Shown here: positions 6,710-16,035 of the stretch, one piece after another
Position numbering within the stretch: position 1 is the first letter of the stretch
Layout: each line of letters opens with the position of its first letter
Assembly: GCA_026415315.1 (NCBI GenBank)
Contig: JAOAHI010000018.1
Location: 1-33,716 of the forward strand
Direction: 5' to 3'
Length of the DNA: 33,716 bases
Source: Methylohalobius sp.
Lineage (GTDB): Bacteria > Pseudomonadota > Gammaproteobacteria > Methylococcales > Methylothermaceae
The notes under the pieces: model-generated
Seen by the model: only the letters and a program-made list of their open reading frames with translations
The model's database searches: none
Told to the model about the DNA's origin: nothing
Program-made: the position numbers and the translations under genes

Positions 6710-7614
6710 AAGCAAGTCTCAACCGCAAGAAGATTTTGAAATTCTGCCACCGATTGCGGCCTTTCTCCAGGGTCCAAGCACAGCGCCCAATCGATGGCTT
6801 CAAGCAACCCCAGCGGGTAGCTTCCCCGATATTGACGCACCGCAGGTTTAAGGGTGTCTCGCTCCAAGCGATCGCGGGCGGAAGGGGGAGGACGAAGGTC
6901 CAGGCAGGCCCTCAAGGTGGCGCCCAGTGCGTACAAATCGCTCCAGGGGCCTAAAGGGAATACGTGATGGTATTGTTCGGGAGGGGAGAAACCCGGAGTG
7001 CGGATTTTGCCTGGACGCCGCCACAGCTCCCCCTTGCCATAGGGTTGGGCCGCTCCGAAGTCCAGCAGCAAAGGATCGATCCCAGGCCGGATCAAGATAT
7101 TCTCAGGCTTTATATCCAAATGCAAAAATCCATGTTCGTGGAGGACTGCAAGTCCCTGCAAAAGTCCCAACGTCACTTGGAGCAGAAATCTGGCTTTAAG
7201 ACGTCCTGGCTGATGGGCGATATACCAGCCCAGATCCTTACCGTAGTCGTAAGTCATGACCATATACACGGTAGCGTTGGCGTGGAAGAAATTAATTACT
7301 TCGACAATATGATGATGCTTAAGTCCGGCCAGCATGCGCGCCTCTTCCACGAACAAGCGCCGCCCGCGCAAAAACAGCTTTTCCGCTTTGGCCGAACGCG
7401 CTACCACTTCCCCTTCCCAGTTGCGGTAGGCAAGCCGACGCGGCAGATACTCTTTGATCGCCACCTGTGTTTGCTCGCGCAACTCGCGGGCCAGATAGAC
7501 GATGCTGAAACCGCCATCGGCTAAAGGCCGTTCGATAACATAGCGATCGATCACGGTCCCCAGCGGCAAGTAGATCAATCTGTCGATTAAAGACTCTTCT
7601 TCCGGGGGTTTCAT
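6706..7614 (-). CDS. Eukaryotic-like Ser/Thr protein kinase
   Basis: A 302-residue soluble kinase with the complete Hanks motif set: glycine loop LADGGFSIVY (31-40), VAIK Lys54, helix-C Glu around 90-91, catalytic loop HLDIKPEN (Asp167, Lys169, Asn172), DFG at 185-187 and PPEQY in the activation segment. The usual HRD Arg is Leu166, which suggests that it does not depend on activation-loop phosphorylation. No transmembrane or sensor domain is attached. It is divergent from yicC-gmk, and its stop overlaps the start of the MCE-domain gene, which makes that envelope protein a candidate partner or target. No PP2C phosphatase is adjacent. Confidence 0.9.
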   Translation of the reverse strand: MKPPEEESLIDRLIYLPLGTVIDRYVIERPLADGGFSIVYLARELREQTQVAIKEYLPRRLAYRNWEGEVVARSAKAEKLFLRGRRLFVEEARMLAGLKHHHIVEVINFFHANATVYMVMTYDYGKDLGWYIAHQPGRLKARFLLQVTLGLLQGLAVLHEHGFLHLDIKPENILIRPGIDPLLLDFGAAQPYGKGELWRRPGKIRTPGFSPPEQYHHVFPLGPWSDLYALGATLRACLDLRPPPSARDRLERDTLKPAVRQYRGSYPLGLLEAIDWALCLDPGERPQSVAEFQNLLAVETCL

Positions 7615-7633
7615 CCGCGAGCGTTTACGCTTA

Positions 7634-7656
7634 CTATGCTGTTATGAAAAGCATAG
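7634..7656. repeat. Inverted repeat between divergent kinase and yicC genes
   Basis: CTATGCT (7634-7640) and AGCATAG (7650-7656) form a perfect 7-bp inverted repeat with 9 bp between the arms, in the only 58 bp separating two divergent genes. A second smaller dyad, GCGTTTACGC, lies at 7621-7630. The placement fits an operator for a dimeric regulator, but no regulator is identified. Confidence 0.4.
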
Positions 7657-7672
7657 CCTTGAGTTTTTGTTT

Positions 7673-8539
7673 ATGCCGTACAGCATGACTGCCTTCGCTG
7701 AGCACCAAAGTCAGACCCAGCTGTGGACTGCGCGTTGGGAGATCCGCGCCACCAATGCCCGTTACCTGGACCTGACTGTGCGCCTGCCAGAGAATTTGCG
7801 CTCACTCGAGCCCGATATCCGCCATATCCTCGGTCAATACGTGAGTCGCGGCAAACTGGAATGCTCTCTCAGAGTGGAACCTGCACCCGGCGCCCAGCTC
7901 GCCTTTGAGCTCAACCGGCCTCTGACCAATGCGTTGATCCGGGCGTTGGGAGAGCTCGAGTCTTGGCTTAAAGTGCCGGCCTCGGTCTCGCTATTAGACT
8001 TGGCGCGCTGGCCCGGCGTGTTGCAAGAGCCTAAGCAAGACTTACAAAGCTTGCGCGAGATGGTCTTGAGTGGGCTTAAAACCGCTCTTGAACAGCTGGT
8101 CGCCGCCCGTCGACAAGAGGGGCACAAACTGGCTGAATTCTTAAGTCAACGCTGCGGGAAAGTGCGCGAACAGGTGCTCAAGGCACGAGAGTTGCTGCCC
8201 GTCGCCTTGAATGCATTAAAAGCTAAGCTAACGTCCAAAATCGAGGAAATCGCCACCAAGCCCGATTATGAACGGCTGGAGCAAGAGCTGGTCTATCTCG
8301 CGCAAAAGCTGGATATAAGCGAAGAACTCGACCGACTCACCACCCATCTGGCTGAGGCCGAACGCCTGCTCGAGCAGGATGTGCCTATAGGTCGTCGGTT
8401 GGATTTTCTGTGCCAAGAAATGAACCGGGAAGCAAATACCCTAGCGGCCAAAGCCGCTTCCACGGACCTCATCCAATGCGCGATCGAGATCAAAGTCCTG
8501 GTCGAGCAAATGCGCGAGCAAGTTCAAAACTTGGAGTGA
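7673..8539 (+). CDS. yicC: YicC/YloC family endoribonuclease
   Basis: A 288-residue protein, full length for the family (E. coli YicC is 287). It opens with the typical MPYSMTAFA and contains the conserved NARYLDLTVRLPENLRSLE segment. The C-terminal DUF1732 region ends in RLDFLCQEMNREANT and DLIQCAIEIKVLVEQMREQVQNLE. Family members have been described as endoribonucleases acting on structured or small RNAs. The ATG at 7673 is preferred to a TTG at 7667 by homology. It is followed after 2 nt by gmk, an association common in Proteobacteria. Confidence 0.9.
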   Translation: MPYSMTAFAEHQSQTQLWTARWEIRATNARYLDLTVRLPENLRSLEPDIRHILGQYVSRGKLECSLRVEPAPGAQLAFELNRPLTNALIRALGELESWLKVPASVSLLDLARWPGVLQEPKQDLQSLREMVLSGLKTALEQLVAARRQEGHKLAEFLSQRCGKVREQVLKARELLPVALNALKAKLTSKIEEIATKPDYERLEQELVYLAQKLDISEELDRLTTHLAEAERLLEQDVPIGRRLDFLCQEMNREANTLAAKAASTDLIQCAIEIKVLVEQMREQVQNLE

Positions 8540-8541
8540 CT

Positions 8542-9156
8542 ATGGCCAAGGGCAGCCTTTTCATCGTCTCGGCTCCCTCGGGGGCCGGCAAGACCAGTTT
8601 GCTCAAGCGCCTACGGAACGAGCTGGAAAACGTGGTGATCTCTGTCTCCTACACCACTCGCCCCAAGCGCCCGAACGAGGCCGAAGGCCAGGATTATTTT
8701 TTCGTCAGCCGCGAGACTTTCCTCAAGCTGCTGGAGGAGGGGGCTTTTTTGGAACACGCCCAGGTTTTCGACCATTATTACGGAACCTCTTACCCGCAAG
8801 TCATGAACCACCTTGAGCGCGGCTTGGACGTGATTTTGGAAATCGATTGGCAAGGCGCGCGCCAAGTCAAAGCCAAACTCCCCGACAGCCGCTCCGTCTT
8901 TATCTTACCGCGAGCGTTGGCAGTGCTGGAGCAACGCCTCAAAGCGCGAGGTCAAGATAGCCCTGAGACCATCGCTAAGCGCCTGGCCGAGGCACGCAAT
9001 GAGATCTCTCATTATGCCGAATACGATTATTTGGTGGTCAACGACGATTTCGAGCAAGCGGTGGCCGAGATTAAAAGCATCCTAATCGCTGACCGCTTGC
9101 GCCTGTCCAGACAACAGCAAAAGCTCTCGGAGTTGCTGCGTGCTTTGCTCACCTGA
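8542..9156 (+). CDS. gmk: Guanylate kinase
   Basis: A 204-residue enzyme that phosphorylates GMP to GDP using ATP. The P-loop SAPSGAGKTSLL (Gly14-Lys17 region) is followed by the GMP-binding YTTRPKRPNEAEGQDYFF and the EIDWQGARQV segment. The ATG at 8542 has GGAG 5 nt upstream inside the end of yicC, so the pair is coupled. It converges with the HDOD gene, with 2 bp between the stops. rpoZ, which often follows gmk, is not here. Confidence 0.96.
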   Translation: MAKGSLFIVSAPSGAGKTSLLKRLRNELENVVISVSYTTRPKRPNEAEGQDYFFVSRETFLKLLEEGAFLEHAQVFDHYYGTSYPQVMNHLERGLDVILEIDWQGARQVKAKLPDSRSVFILPRALAVLEQRLKARGQDSPETIAKRLAEARNEISHYAEYDYLVVNDDFEQAVAEIKSILIADRLRLSRQQQKLSELLRALLT

Positions 9157-9158
9157 GC

Positions 9159-10466
9159 TTACCGCAACAAGCTTAGCGCCTCTTGAACCTGAGCTTTGGC
9201 CTCGTGCAGGACTTTGAGCGAGTATTCCGGCGACAGGGTGCCGTCGCGCAGCTTGCCACACGCCGGAATGGCGTTAATAGCTGGTACCTCAGCGATCCGC
9301 CCTGTTTCCAGATAGCGGTGCAGCCTGGCCAGCATAACGATGTCGCTCACCGTTAGCGTCGGGCCAGAATCGTAATGCCAGAGGGCGGAGAGCAAGGGAA
9401 CGTTCACTAACTCTTCTGGAAAACTCCAGCGCTTGAGCAGGTAATAACCTATAGGCCCGCAAACCACCAAGCACACCGGCTCGATTTCCTGAGGGCGATA
9501 TTGGTCTTTGGGAAACCCGTCGGCAAAGGCCAACAGTGGAATTTGGCCTATGTCACACACTAATCCAGCCAGCAATGCCTCCTCCGGGCTGGGCCAGCGG
9601 TTGTCTTTGGCCAACACATACGCTAAAGCAGAAACATGGACGGCTTCCTGCCAGAGAGCGCGCATTCTGCGGCCCAAAAACTCGTCTTTGGATTTGAAGA
9701 GACCGCTCAGGCAGAACGAGACGACCAAGCTGCACGTGGCTTTAAGCCCTAGGCGGCTCACCGCCTCTAAGCAACTCTTGGCCGGTTGCGCGCAAAGATA
9801 CAAAGGGCTGTTAGCTACGTGCAGCAACTTGGCCGCGATGCTGGGGTCGGCCTGTACTATTTTGGCCGCCTCAGCGACCCCGATCCCATCGCGCGCTATG
9901 GCTTGACGCAGCCTCAAAGCGACGTCCGGCAAAGTAGGCAAAGCCAATTCTTCATTTTGGAAATTCTGACAAAACGCCTGCAGCAGCCGGCTGCTTTTAA
10001 GCTCCAATGGCACTTCCCAGCGGCTTGGATCGAGCACCCGGTCTTCCTTAAGCTGAGCGCTTAAATTTTTATGCATGACCTGGGCCGACACCCGAATGAC
10101 CTCGACATCGGTTATAGCGATGGCCGTGGCGCGGTGGGACTCGCCGTAAGATAAAGGGAAACGAGCCTTAGCTGTACCGGCTATTACTTCATAGCTCTGT
10201 TGGTCGTTGAGTGCCATTCTGACCGTGCCGGTCAACAGATACAAAACGCAACTTTCGCTCTCGCCGCGTTCAAACAAAATTGAGCCGGGACCGTAAGTCT
10301 CGGTCGTTTGCGTGAGAGCAAAAGCGCTCAATTCCTCCTCGCTGAAATTGCGCAGCGGGATCAGCTGTCTAAGTTCTGCCACCGTGACGGCACGCGGCGA
10401 AAGAGAAAGGGCTGGCTTAAGCCTTGCTTCAGAAATTTGGGTTTTGCGCCAAAACCGCTCGAGCAT
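9159..10466 (-). CDS. CRP-like cyclic-nucleotide-binding domain fused to HDOD domain
   Basis: A 435-residue signalling protein. An N-terminal cNMP-binding/CRP-type beta-roll (about 35-135; YGPGSILFERGESESCVLYLLTG) precedes an HDOD domain (about 175-370; LPTLPDVALRLRQA, then QADPSIAAKLLHVANSPLY). HDOD domains are HD-related modules without a complete metal site and usually act as protein-interaction hubs in signalling. No DNA-binding helix or output enzyme is visible. The ATG at 10466 is used. A TTG at 10481 would add five residues, and neither has a clear Shine-Dalgarno. Confidence 0.82.
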   Translation of the reverse strand: MLERFWRKTQISEARLKPALSLSPRAVTVAELRQLIPLRNFSEEELSAFALTQTTETYGPGSILFERGESESCVLYLLTGTVRMALNDQQSYEVIAGTAKARFPLSYGESHRATAIAITDVEVIRVSAQVMHKNLSAQLKEDRVLDPSRWEVPLELKSSRLLQAFCQNFQNEELALPTLPDVALRLRQAIARDGIGVAEAAKIVQADPSIAAKLLHVANSPLYLCAQPAKSCLEAVSRLGLKATCSLVVSFCLSGLFKSKDEFLGRRMRALWQEAVHVSALAYVLAKDNRWPSPEEALLAGLVCDIGQIPLLAFADGFPKDQYRPQEIEPVCLVVCGPIGYYLLKRWSFPEELVNVPLLSALWHYDSGPTLTVSDIVMLARLHRYLETGRIAEVPAINAIPACGKLRDGTLSPEYSLKVLHEAKAQVQEALSLLR

Positions 10467-10540
10467 CCAGGCCGCACTCAACTAGGAGGGTATTACTATC
10501 TCCGCATTAGGCAGTATAGGTCAAGCGCTCATACTCGGGT

Positions 10541-11485
10541 TCAACCGCCAAACAAACGAATTCCAGCCAGCCCCTGGGCGCCCAAACGGCGCGCCCGGTC
10601 CAAGTCGCAACGCGCCAGGCCACCCATTAGGTATGTCGGCAGGGAAATCTTCTCCAGCCAATGCGCGACTACCTCCCAACCCAAAGGTGAAGCTTCGGGA
10701 TGAGTCAAGGTGGCTTGGACTGGAGACAGGACGGCAAAATCTATGCCCAAGCGCTCGGCCTGCTTGAGGTCGTACAGGCTATGGCAGGCGGCGGCGACCC
10801 TCTGCCAGCCATAAGGCCGAAAGCTCAAGTTATGCAACTGGCTATGAGTAAGATGCAAGCCCAAGGCTTGACCTGGGCCTTGAGCGCCATCTATCGGGCG
10901 GATCATTAAGCAACCGCCGGCGGTTTTTAAGGCGTAGCCAAATTCCTCAACCAGACTCAAATAAGCCGCCGTAGGCAAGTCGCGAGCGCGCAAGTACAAC
11001 AATCGATGACCTTGCTCGAGCAAGCGGTAAAACTGCGCGCGATAACCTTCTTCTTCGCCCTTACCTTCTAGCACTGGATAAAAGGCAGGTAAAGTGAGAG
11101 CGCCCACAATCGGCCGGTCGGCTGCCGGCAAATCGTAGCGATCGAGCTCACTCGGCCCTACCCACGCCAAAGGTTGGTTCTCGCGGCCATGCGGAACGCC
11201 CGTGAACCGAATGACCTCAAAGACCCAAAGCGTTACCCTCAGCTCGGGATAGCGATGGCGAACACAGATCAAAAAACGCGCCTCTTGAACTTTTATCCCA
11301 AGCTCTTCATCGAGCTCACGCCCTAACCCCGCAAGGGCCGACTCCCCTGGTTTTAACTTGCCGCCCGGAAATTCCCACTTTCCTCCCTGATGGACCTGCT
11401 CGTGGCGCTGGGCAAGGAGAACCTGGCCTTGGATGTTGCGGATCACGCCCGCAGCGACTGCAAGGTCAGCTTCGGTATTCGGCAT
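10541..11485 (-). CDS. Nudix hydrolase fused to thiamine-phosphate-synthase-like domain
   Basis: A 314-residue two-domain protein. The N-terminal MutT-like domain has a complete Nudix box, from GKLKPGESALAGLGRELDEE to LGI, and probably hydrolyses oxidised or other nucleoside triphosphates. From about residue 145 on, the protein resembles a ThiE-type TIM barrel (LHLTHSQL; GIDFAVLSPVQATLTHP; LPTYLMGGL near the end). This fusion recurs in Gamma- and Betaproteobacteria beside argJ-secA. The thiamine-synthase activity of the second domain is unproven, since it departs from canonical ThiE motifs. The start is uncertain: the ATG at 11485 overlaps the argJ end by 20 nt, another ATG lies at 11497, and neither has a good Shine-Dalgarno. 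Confidence 0.87.
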   Translation of the reverse strand: MPNTEADLAVAAGVIRNIQGQVLLAQRHEQVHQGGKWEFPGGKLKPGESALAGLGRELDEELGIKVQEARFLICVRHRYPELRVTLWVFEVIRFTGVPHGRENQPLAWVGPSELDRYDLPAADRPIVGALTLPAFYPVLEGKGEEEGYRAQFYRLLEQGHRLLYLRARDLPTAAYLSLVEEFGYALKTAGGCLMIRPIDGAQGPGQALGLHLTHSQLHNLSFRPYGWQRVAAACHSLYDLKQAERLGIDFAVLSPVQATLTHPEASPLGWEVVAHWLEKISLPTYLMGGLARCDLDRARRLGAQGLAGIRLFGG

Positions 11486-12680
11486 TGATGCGGACATATT
11501 CGTAGGACAGGTCGCAGGTAAGCACTTTTGCTTCGGCGCGGCCCCGCCCTAAAGCGATGCGCACGGTAATCTCATTGCGCGCCATGATGGCTCTTCCCAA
11601 CGCTTCGGTGTATTCCGGCGCCCTACCGCCGGCGGTGACGATGCAGGCTTCATCGAGCCAAATCCGAACTCGGTCGATGGCAAAATCTTCAGGCACGGCG
11701 CGACCCACAGCCGCCAAAATCCGTCCCCAGTTGGGGTCGCCGGCGAAAAAAGCGGTTTTGACTAAAGGTGAATTGGCCACCGCCATTCCGACCCGGCGGG
11801 CCTCGGCCGAATCTTGCGCCTCTTCCACCTGGATCCGGAGCAGCTTAGTCGCCCCTTCGCCGTCGCGAACGATAGCTTCAGCCAACTGAGTGCAAACTAA
11901 ACGCAACCCGTCCAAAAAAACCGCAAAATCCAAGCTCTCCTGAGAGAGCTCAGGGCCTCCGGCCGCCCCGCTTGCCATCAGCACGCAAGCGTCGTTGGTC
12001 GAGGTATCGCCGTCCACGCTGATCGCGTTGAAGCTGAGCTCGACTGCCTCACGCAGGGCAAATTGCAAGCTGTCCGGCGCCACAGCCGCATCGGTAGCGA
12101 TGAAAGCTAGCATCGTCGCCATGTTCGGAGCGATCATCCCCGCTCCTTTGGCGATGCCGGCGATGGTCACCCGCCTGCCGGCTACAGAGAGCTCAACTTT
12201 GCTTCCTTTAGGCTGGGTGTCGGTGGTCATGATCGCCCGCGCCGCCCGCGACCAGCCAGATTCGCTTAAGCTCTCGAGCGCCTTGGGTAAGGCTGCGCAA
12301 ATCTTCTCTACTGGCAAAGGCTCACCTATCACTCCGGTTGAGAACGGCAGAACCTGCTCGCATTTGCCTCCGACCAGATCGGCTAAGGCGGCGCAGGTGG
12401 CGCGCGCGGCCTCTATTCCTTGTGCACCGGTTCCCGCGTTGGCATTGCCAGCATTGACGAGGAGCCAACGCGGCGCGCAGGCTAGGTGTTCTTTAGCCAC
12501 CCTGACCGGTGCGGCGCAAAAGGCGTTGCGGGTAAACACCGCCGCCACCCTGGCACTTGGAGCAAGTTCAATCACCGTCAGATCATCCCCAGCGCCGGAG
12601 CGGATCCCAGCGCACGCCGTCCCCAACCGCACGCCGGCAACGCACATGTTTTGAGGGAAAGGAATAGGTAAAACGGCCAT
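11466..12680 (-). CDS. argJ: Bifunctional ornithine acetyltransferase / N-acetylglutamate synthase
   Basis: A 404-residue enzyme of the cyclic arginine pathway. It transfers the acetyl group from N-acetylornithine to glutamate, and bifunctional members also use acetyl-CoA. The self-cleavage site KGAGMIAPNMATML is present: Thr189 is the nucleophile and N-terminus of the beta chain, and cleavage falls between Ala188 and Thr189. Length and ends match the family. Its ATG overlaps the secA stop as TGATG, so it is translated by coupling, and the Nudix gene overlaps its 3' end. Whether it is mono- or bifunctional cannot be decided from sequence alone. Confidence 0.96.
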   Translation of the reverse strand: MAVLPIPFPQNMCVAGVRLGTACAGIRSGAGDDLTVIELAPSARVAAVFTRNAFCAAPVRVAKEHLACAPRWLLVNAGNANAGTGAQGIEAARATCAALADLVGGKCEQVLPFSTGVIGEPLPVEKICAALPKALESLSESGWSRAARAIMTTDTQPKGSKVELSVAGRRVTIAGIAKGAGMIAPNMATMLAFIATDAAVAPDSLQFALREAVELSFNAISVDGDTSTNDACVLMASGAAGGPELSQESLDFAVFLDGLRLVCTQLAEAIVRDGEGATKLLRIQVEEAQDSAEARRVGMAVANSPLVKTAFFAGDPNWGRILAAVGRAVPEDFAIDRVRIWLDEACIVTAGGRAPEYTEALGRAIMARNEITVRIALGRGRAEAKVLTCDLSYEYVRINAEYRS

Positions 12681-15412
12681 CAGCTCAGCTTTCCATGACA
12701 GTGCTTATACTTTTTGCCGCTGCCGCACGGGCAAGGTTCGTTGCGCCCAATCTTGCGCCCGGGCCGCACCAAAGGCTGCTGGGCGACGGCCACCGCCCCC
12801 TCTTCTTCTAAAACGGCCAAAGGCGGATCTTCTTCGACCATGGCCGAGACTTCGGCGTGCTCGTAGTGGACCTCATGGGGCGTACTCTGGCGGCGCTGCG
12901 CTTCCATGGCGTCTACATCTTCTGCGCCGTGGATCTGGACCCGCGACAACACGCTGATCACTTCGTGCTTGATGTTGTCGAGCATAGACTGAAACATCTG
13001 GAACGCTTCGCGCTTATACTCCTGCTTGGGATCGCGCTGAGCATAGCCGCGCAGGTGAATCCCCTGGCGCAAGTGATCCATCGCCGCCAGGTGCTCTTTC
13101 CAAGCGTGATCCAAAACCTGCAGCAGCACCGATTTTTCAAACTGGCGCAGAATTTCTGGACCAATCAGCCGTGCTTTGTTGCGATAAGCGCTCTCGGCCG
13201 CCTCCAAGATCTCACGCTTTAACTCCTCGATCTGCAGATTCGAATCTGCCTCAAGACGCTTGCGCACTGGGAAGGAGAAACCAAACTCGGCCTCCAACGC
13301 CCTTTCTAACCCCTCGATATCCCACTGTTCCTCAAACGTGTCAGGAGGAAGGTGCTTATCCACCAACTCCAGCAGCACGTCTTGGCGGATTGAGTCGAGG
13401 ATGGGCGTAACGTCGGCGGCCTCGAGCAACTCGTTGCGCAGCTCATAGACCACGCGCCGCTGGTCGTTGGCGACATTGTCGTATTCGAGCAAAGTCTTGC
13501 GGATGTCGAAATTGTGCGCCTCCACCTTGCGTTGGGCGTTTTCGATCGCGCGCGTCACCCACGGGTGCTCGATCGCCTCCCCTTCCTTCATTCCCAGCTT
13601 CTGCATCAACACTGCAACCCGATCGGAGGCAAAGATCCTAAGCAAATTGTCCTGCAAAGACAGGTAAAAGCGCGAGGAACCAGGATCCCCTTGCCGCCCG
13701 GAGCGGCCGCGCAGCTGGTTGTCGATCCGGCGCGACTCGTGGCGTTCCGAACCGATCACGTGCAGCCCGCCGGCAGCGACTACCAATTCGTGGCGCCTTT
13801 GCCATTCCGCCCGAACTTTTTCCTTGAGCTCTTCGGGTGCTTCCTCGCCCAACTCCTGCAGTTCCGCCTCTAGGTTGCCCCCTAAGACGATATCGGTGCC
13901 GCGCCCGGCCATGTTGGTGGCGATCGTCACCGTCCCGGGTCGGCCTGCCTGGTCGATGATTTGCGCCTCGCGTTCGTGGTGCTTAGCGTTGAGCACTTGA
14001 TGAGGAATGCCTTTGCGTTTGAGCAACGAAGAGAGGTATTCGGAGTTTTCGATCGAGGTGGTTCCGACCAGCACCGGCTGCTGCCGCTTGAGGCATTCTT
14101 CTATGTCTTTGACGATGGCCTCGTATTTTTCCCTCGCGGTCAAAAACACCACATCGCTTAAGTCCTTGCGGATCATCAGCTTGTGCGTGGGAATCACCAC
14201 CACCTCCAAGCCGTAAATCTGGTGGAACTCGAACGCTTCGGTGTCGGCAGTTCCGGTCATGCCGGCTAGCTTTTTATACAGACGAAAGTAATTCTGAAAG
14301 GTGATTGCAGCCAAGGTCTGATTTTCCTGCTGAATCGGGACTCCCTCTTTGGCTTCGATCGCCTGGTGCAGCCCTTCCGACCAGCGCCGACCCGGCATGA
14401 TCCGGCCGGTGAACTCATCGACGATGATCACCTCTCCATTGCGCACGATGTAGTCCACGTCTCGGTGATACAGGTTATGGGCGCGCAAAGCGGCATTGAG
14501 GTAGTGGAGCAGGCGGATGTTAGCCGCATCGTATAAGCTTGCGCCGGACTGGATCAGACCAGCTTTCACCAGAAGTTGCTCGACTTTCTCGTGCCCCCGC
14601 TCGGTCAGGAATACCTGCCGGGTTTTTTCATCCACTGTATAATCGCCGTCGCCCTCCTCTCCGTGCTGGCGGGTGAGGTGAGGGACCAGCTCGTTCATCT
14701 TAAGATACAGATCGGTGCGCTCCTCGGTAGGCCCAGAAATGATCAGCGGGGTGCGCGCCTCGTCGATGAGAATGGAATCTACCTCGTCGACGATGGCGTA
14801 AGCATGGCCACGCTGGACCTGGTCCTCCTTGCTGAAAGCCATGTTGTCACGCAAATAATCAAAGCCGAATTCATTGTTGGTGCCATAGGTGACGTCAGCA
14901 GCATAGGACTGTTTGCGTTCCTTCTGGCTTAGACCGCTGACAATGACTCCGACCGAGAGTCCTAGGAAATTGTAGAGCCTGCCCATCCATTGGGCGTCGC
15001 GGCGGGCTAGGTAATCGTTGACTGTGACCACGTGCACGCCCTTACCCGGCAAGGCGTTGAGGTAGGCCGCCAGCGTCGCCACCAGGGTTTTGCCTTCGCC
15101 GGTGCGCATTTCGGCGATCTTGCCGTCGTGCAGGACCATGCCGCCGATCAGCTGGACGTCGAAGTGGCGCATGTTGAGCACTCGCCGGCCTGCCTCCCGC
15201 ACCGTAGCGAAGGCCTCGGGAAGAAGGTCGTCTAGGGTTTCCCCACTTGCCAGGCGAGCGCGGAACTCATCGGTCTTGGCGCGCAGCTCAGCATCGCTTA
15301 AAGCCTGAAACTTAGGTTCTAGAGCATTGATTTGAGCAACTATCCTATATTTGCGGCGGATAATCCGGTCATTTCTGGAACCGATGACTTTCTTAACCAA
15401 CTTGCCTAACAT
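12680..15412 (-). CDS. secA: Preprotein translocase ATPase SecA
   Basis: The 910-residue motor of Sec protein export. The first nucleotide-binding domain has MRTGEGKTL (Walker A, around residue 104) and [21 protein letters not shown]. The preprotein cross-linking domain, second motor domain ([14 protein letters not shown]) and helical scaffold are all present. The C-terminal zinc motif [14 protein letters not shown] is intact. The ATG at 15412 begins the family-typical [16 protein letters not shown] and has GGAAG 6 nt upstream. A longer frame to 15451 is not conserved. It heads a secA-argJ-Nudix unit and is divergent from the dciA-like gene. Confidence 0.98.
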   Translation of the reverse strand: MLGKLVKKVIGSRNDRIIRRKYRIVAQINALEPKFQALSDAELRAKTDEFRARLASGETLDDLLPEAFATVREAGRRVLNMRHFDVQLIGGMVLHDGKIAEMRTGEGKTLVATLAAYLNALPGKGVHVVTVNDYLARRDAQWMGRLYNFLGLSVGVIVSGLSQKERKQSYAADVTYGTNNEFGFDYLRDNMAFSKEDQVQRGHAYAIVDEVDSILIDEARTPLIISGPTEERTDLYLKMNELVPHLTRQHGEEGDGDYTVDEKTRQVFLTERGHEKVEQLLVKAGLIQSGASLYDAANIRLLHYLNAALRAHNLYHRDVDYIVRNGEVIIVDEFTGRIMPGRRWSEGLHQAIEAKEGVPIQQENQTLAAITFQNYFRLYKKLAGMTGTADTEAFEFHQIYGLEVVVIPTHKLMIRKDLSDVVFLTAREKYEAIVKDIEECLKRQQPVLVGTTSIENSEYLSSLLKRKGIPHQVLNAKHHEREAQIIDQAGRPGTVTIATNMAGRGTDIVLGGNLEAELQELGEEAPEELKEKVRAEWQRRHELVVAAGGLHVIGSERHESRRIDNQLRGRSGRQGDPGSSRFYLSLQDNLLRIFASDRVAVLMQKLGMKEGEAIEHPWVTRAIENAQRKVEAHNFDIRKTLLEYDNVANDQRRVVYELRNELLEAADVTPILDSIRQDVLLELVDKHLPPDTFEEQWDIEGLERALEAEFGFSFPVRKRLEADSNLQIEELKREILEAAESAYRNKARLIGPEILRQFEKSVLLQVLDHAWKEHLAAMDHLRQGIHLRGYAQRDPKQEYKREAFQMFQSMLDNIKHEVISVLSRVQIHGAEDVDAMEAQRRQSTPHEVHYEHAEVSAMVEEDPPLAVLEEEGAVAVAQQPLVRPGRKIGRNEPCPCGSGKKYKHCHGKLS

Positions 15413-15544
15413 TATTGGCTTCCAAAATGTGCTAAGGTGCAAAAAAATCAAATCATTTTAACCTAAAGAGAGAGCAGCGTTTGCAAACTACGCGCTTTCT
15501 ACCCCTGGTGTTTGACGCCCAGAGCAAGGAATCGTTCGCGTTAT

Positions 15545-16027
15545 ATGGCCAACTTCAAATCTCTGCCCGTTGCCGCCACCTTGCAACAAGACCCAGATCT
15601 ATCTGCGTTGCTTGCCCAGGCCCGATGGCACGCGCAGCTACTCGATCGCATCCGGTCAATGCTGCCGCAAGGCTTGAGCGATCATTGCCGTTATTGCCTG
15701 CTGCGCGCGAATGGTCGGCTCATCCTGTATGTCGACAGCGCAGTGTGGGCTTCCAAGCTGCGCTTTTACCAGTCCGAGCTGAAATCAGCGCTGGCCGAGT
15801 TGGGTCCAGTAGAATCGATTCAAATCCGCATCCTGCCCCCAGCAGAAAACACAAAAAAGCGGACAACAGCGAAAATTCCTTCCCCGCAATCTTTAGATCT
15901 TCTGGCCAGACTCGCCGCTGCCAGCGAGGATTTCGAAGTTAGAGCATGCTTGCAACGCCTGATCTGCACCTTGCAACGCGCAGCGAAACGAAGCCCACAT
16001 GGTAAAATGCAATCAAACCCCACTTAA
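15545..16027 (+). CDS. DciA-like / DUF721 protein
   Basis: A 160-residue protein with the DUF721 pattern: LLAQARWHAQLLDRIRSMLPQGLSDHCRYCLLRANGRLILYVDSAVWASKLRFYQSEL in three pieces across about 20-80, then a basic, low-complexity tail. DUF721 proteins include DciA, which helps load the replicative helicase. In many Proteobacteria a DUF721 gene lies divergent from secA, as here. The ATG at 15545 is chosen by homology; an in-frame TTG at 15512 would extend it, and no good Shine-Dalgarno is seen at either. Assignment rests on pattern and position, so moderate confidence. Confidence 0.65.
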   Translation: MANFKSLPVAATLQQDPDLSALLAQARWHAQLLDRIRSMLPQGLSDHCRYCLLRANGRLILYVDSAVWASKLRFYQSELKSALAELGPVESIQIRILPPAENTKKRTTAKIPSPQSLDLLARLAAASEDFEVRACLQRLICTLQRAAKRSPHGKMQSNPT

Positions 16028-16035
16028 CGACAACT

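Noticed and set aside
10484-10490. AGGAGGG on the plus strand suggesting a hidden plus-strand gene
   Set aside because: No start codon at suitable spacing opens a credible frame; the minus-strand HDOD and Nudix genes explain the flanks.
15479-15488. Palindrome GTTTGCAAAC between secA and the dciA-like gene
   Set aside because: A single 10-bp palindrome is too short to call an operator without other copies.
15481-15942. 153-codon plus-strand frame overlapping the dciA-like gene
   Set aside because: It is a Ser/Arg/Pro-rich out-of-frame reading of the DUF721 gene and resembles nothing.
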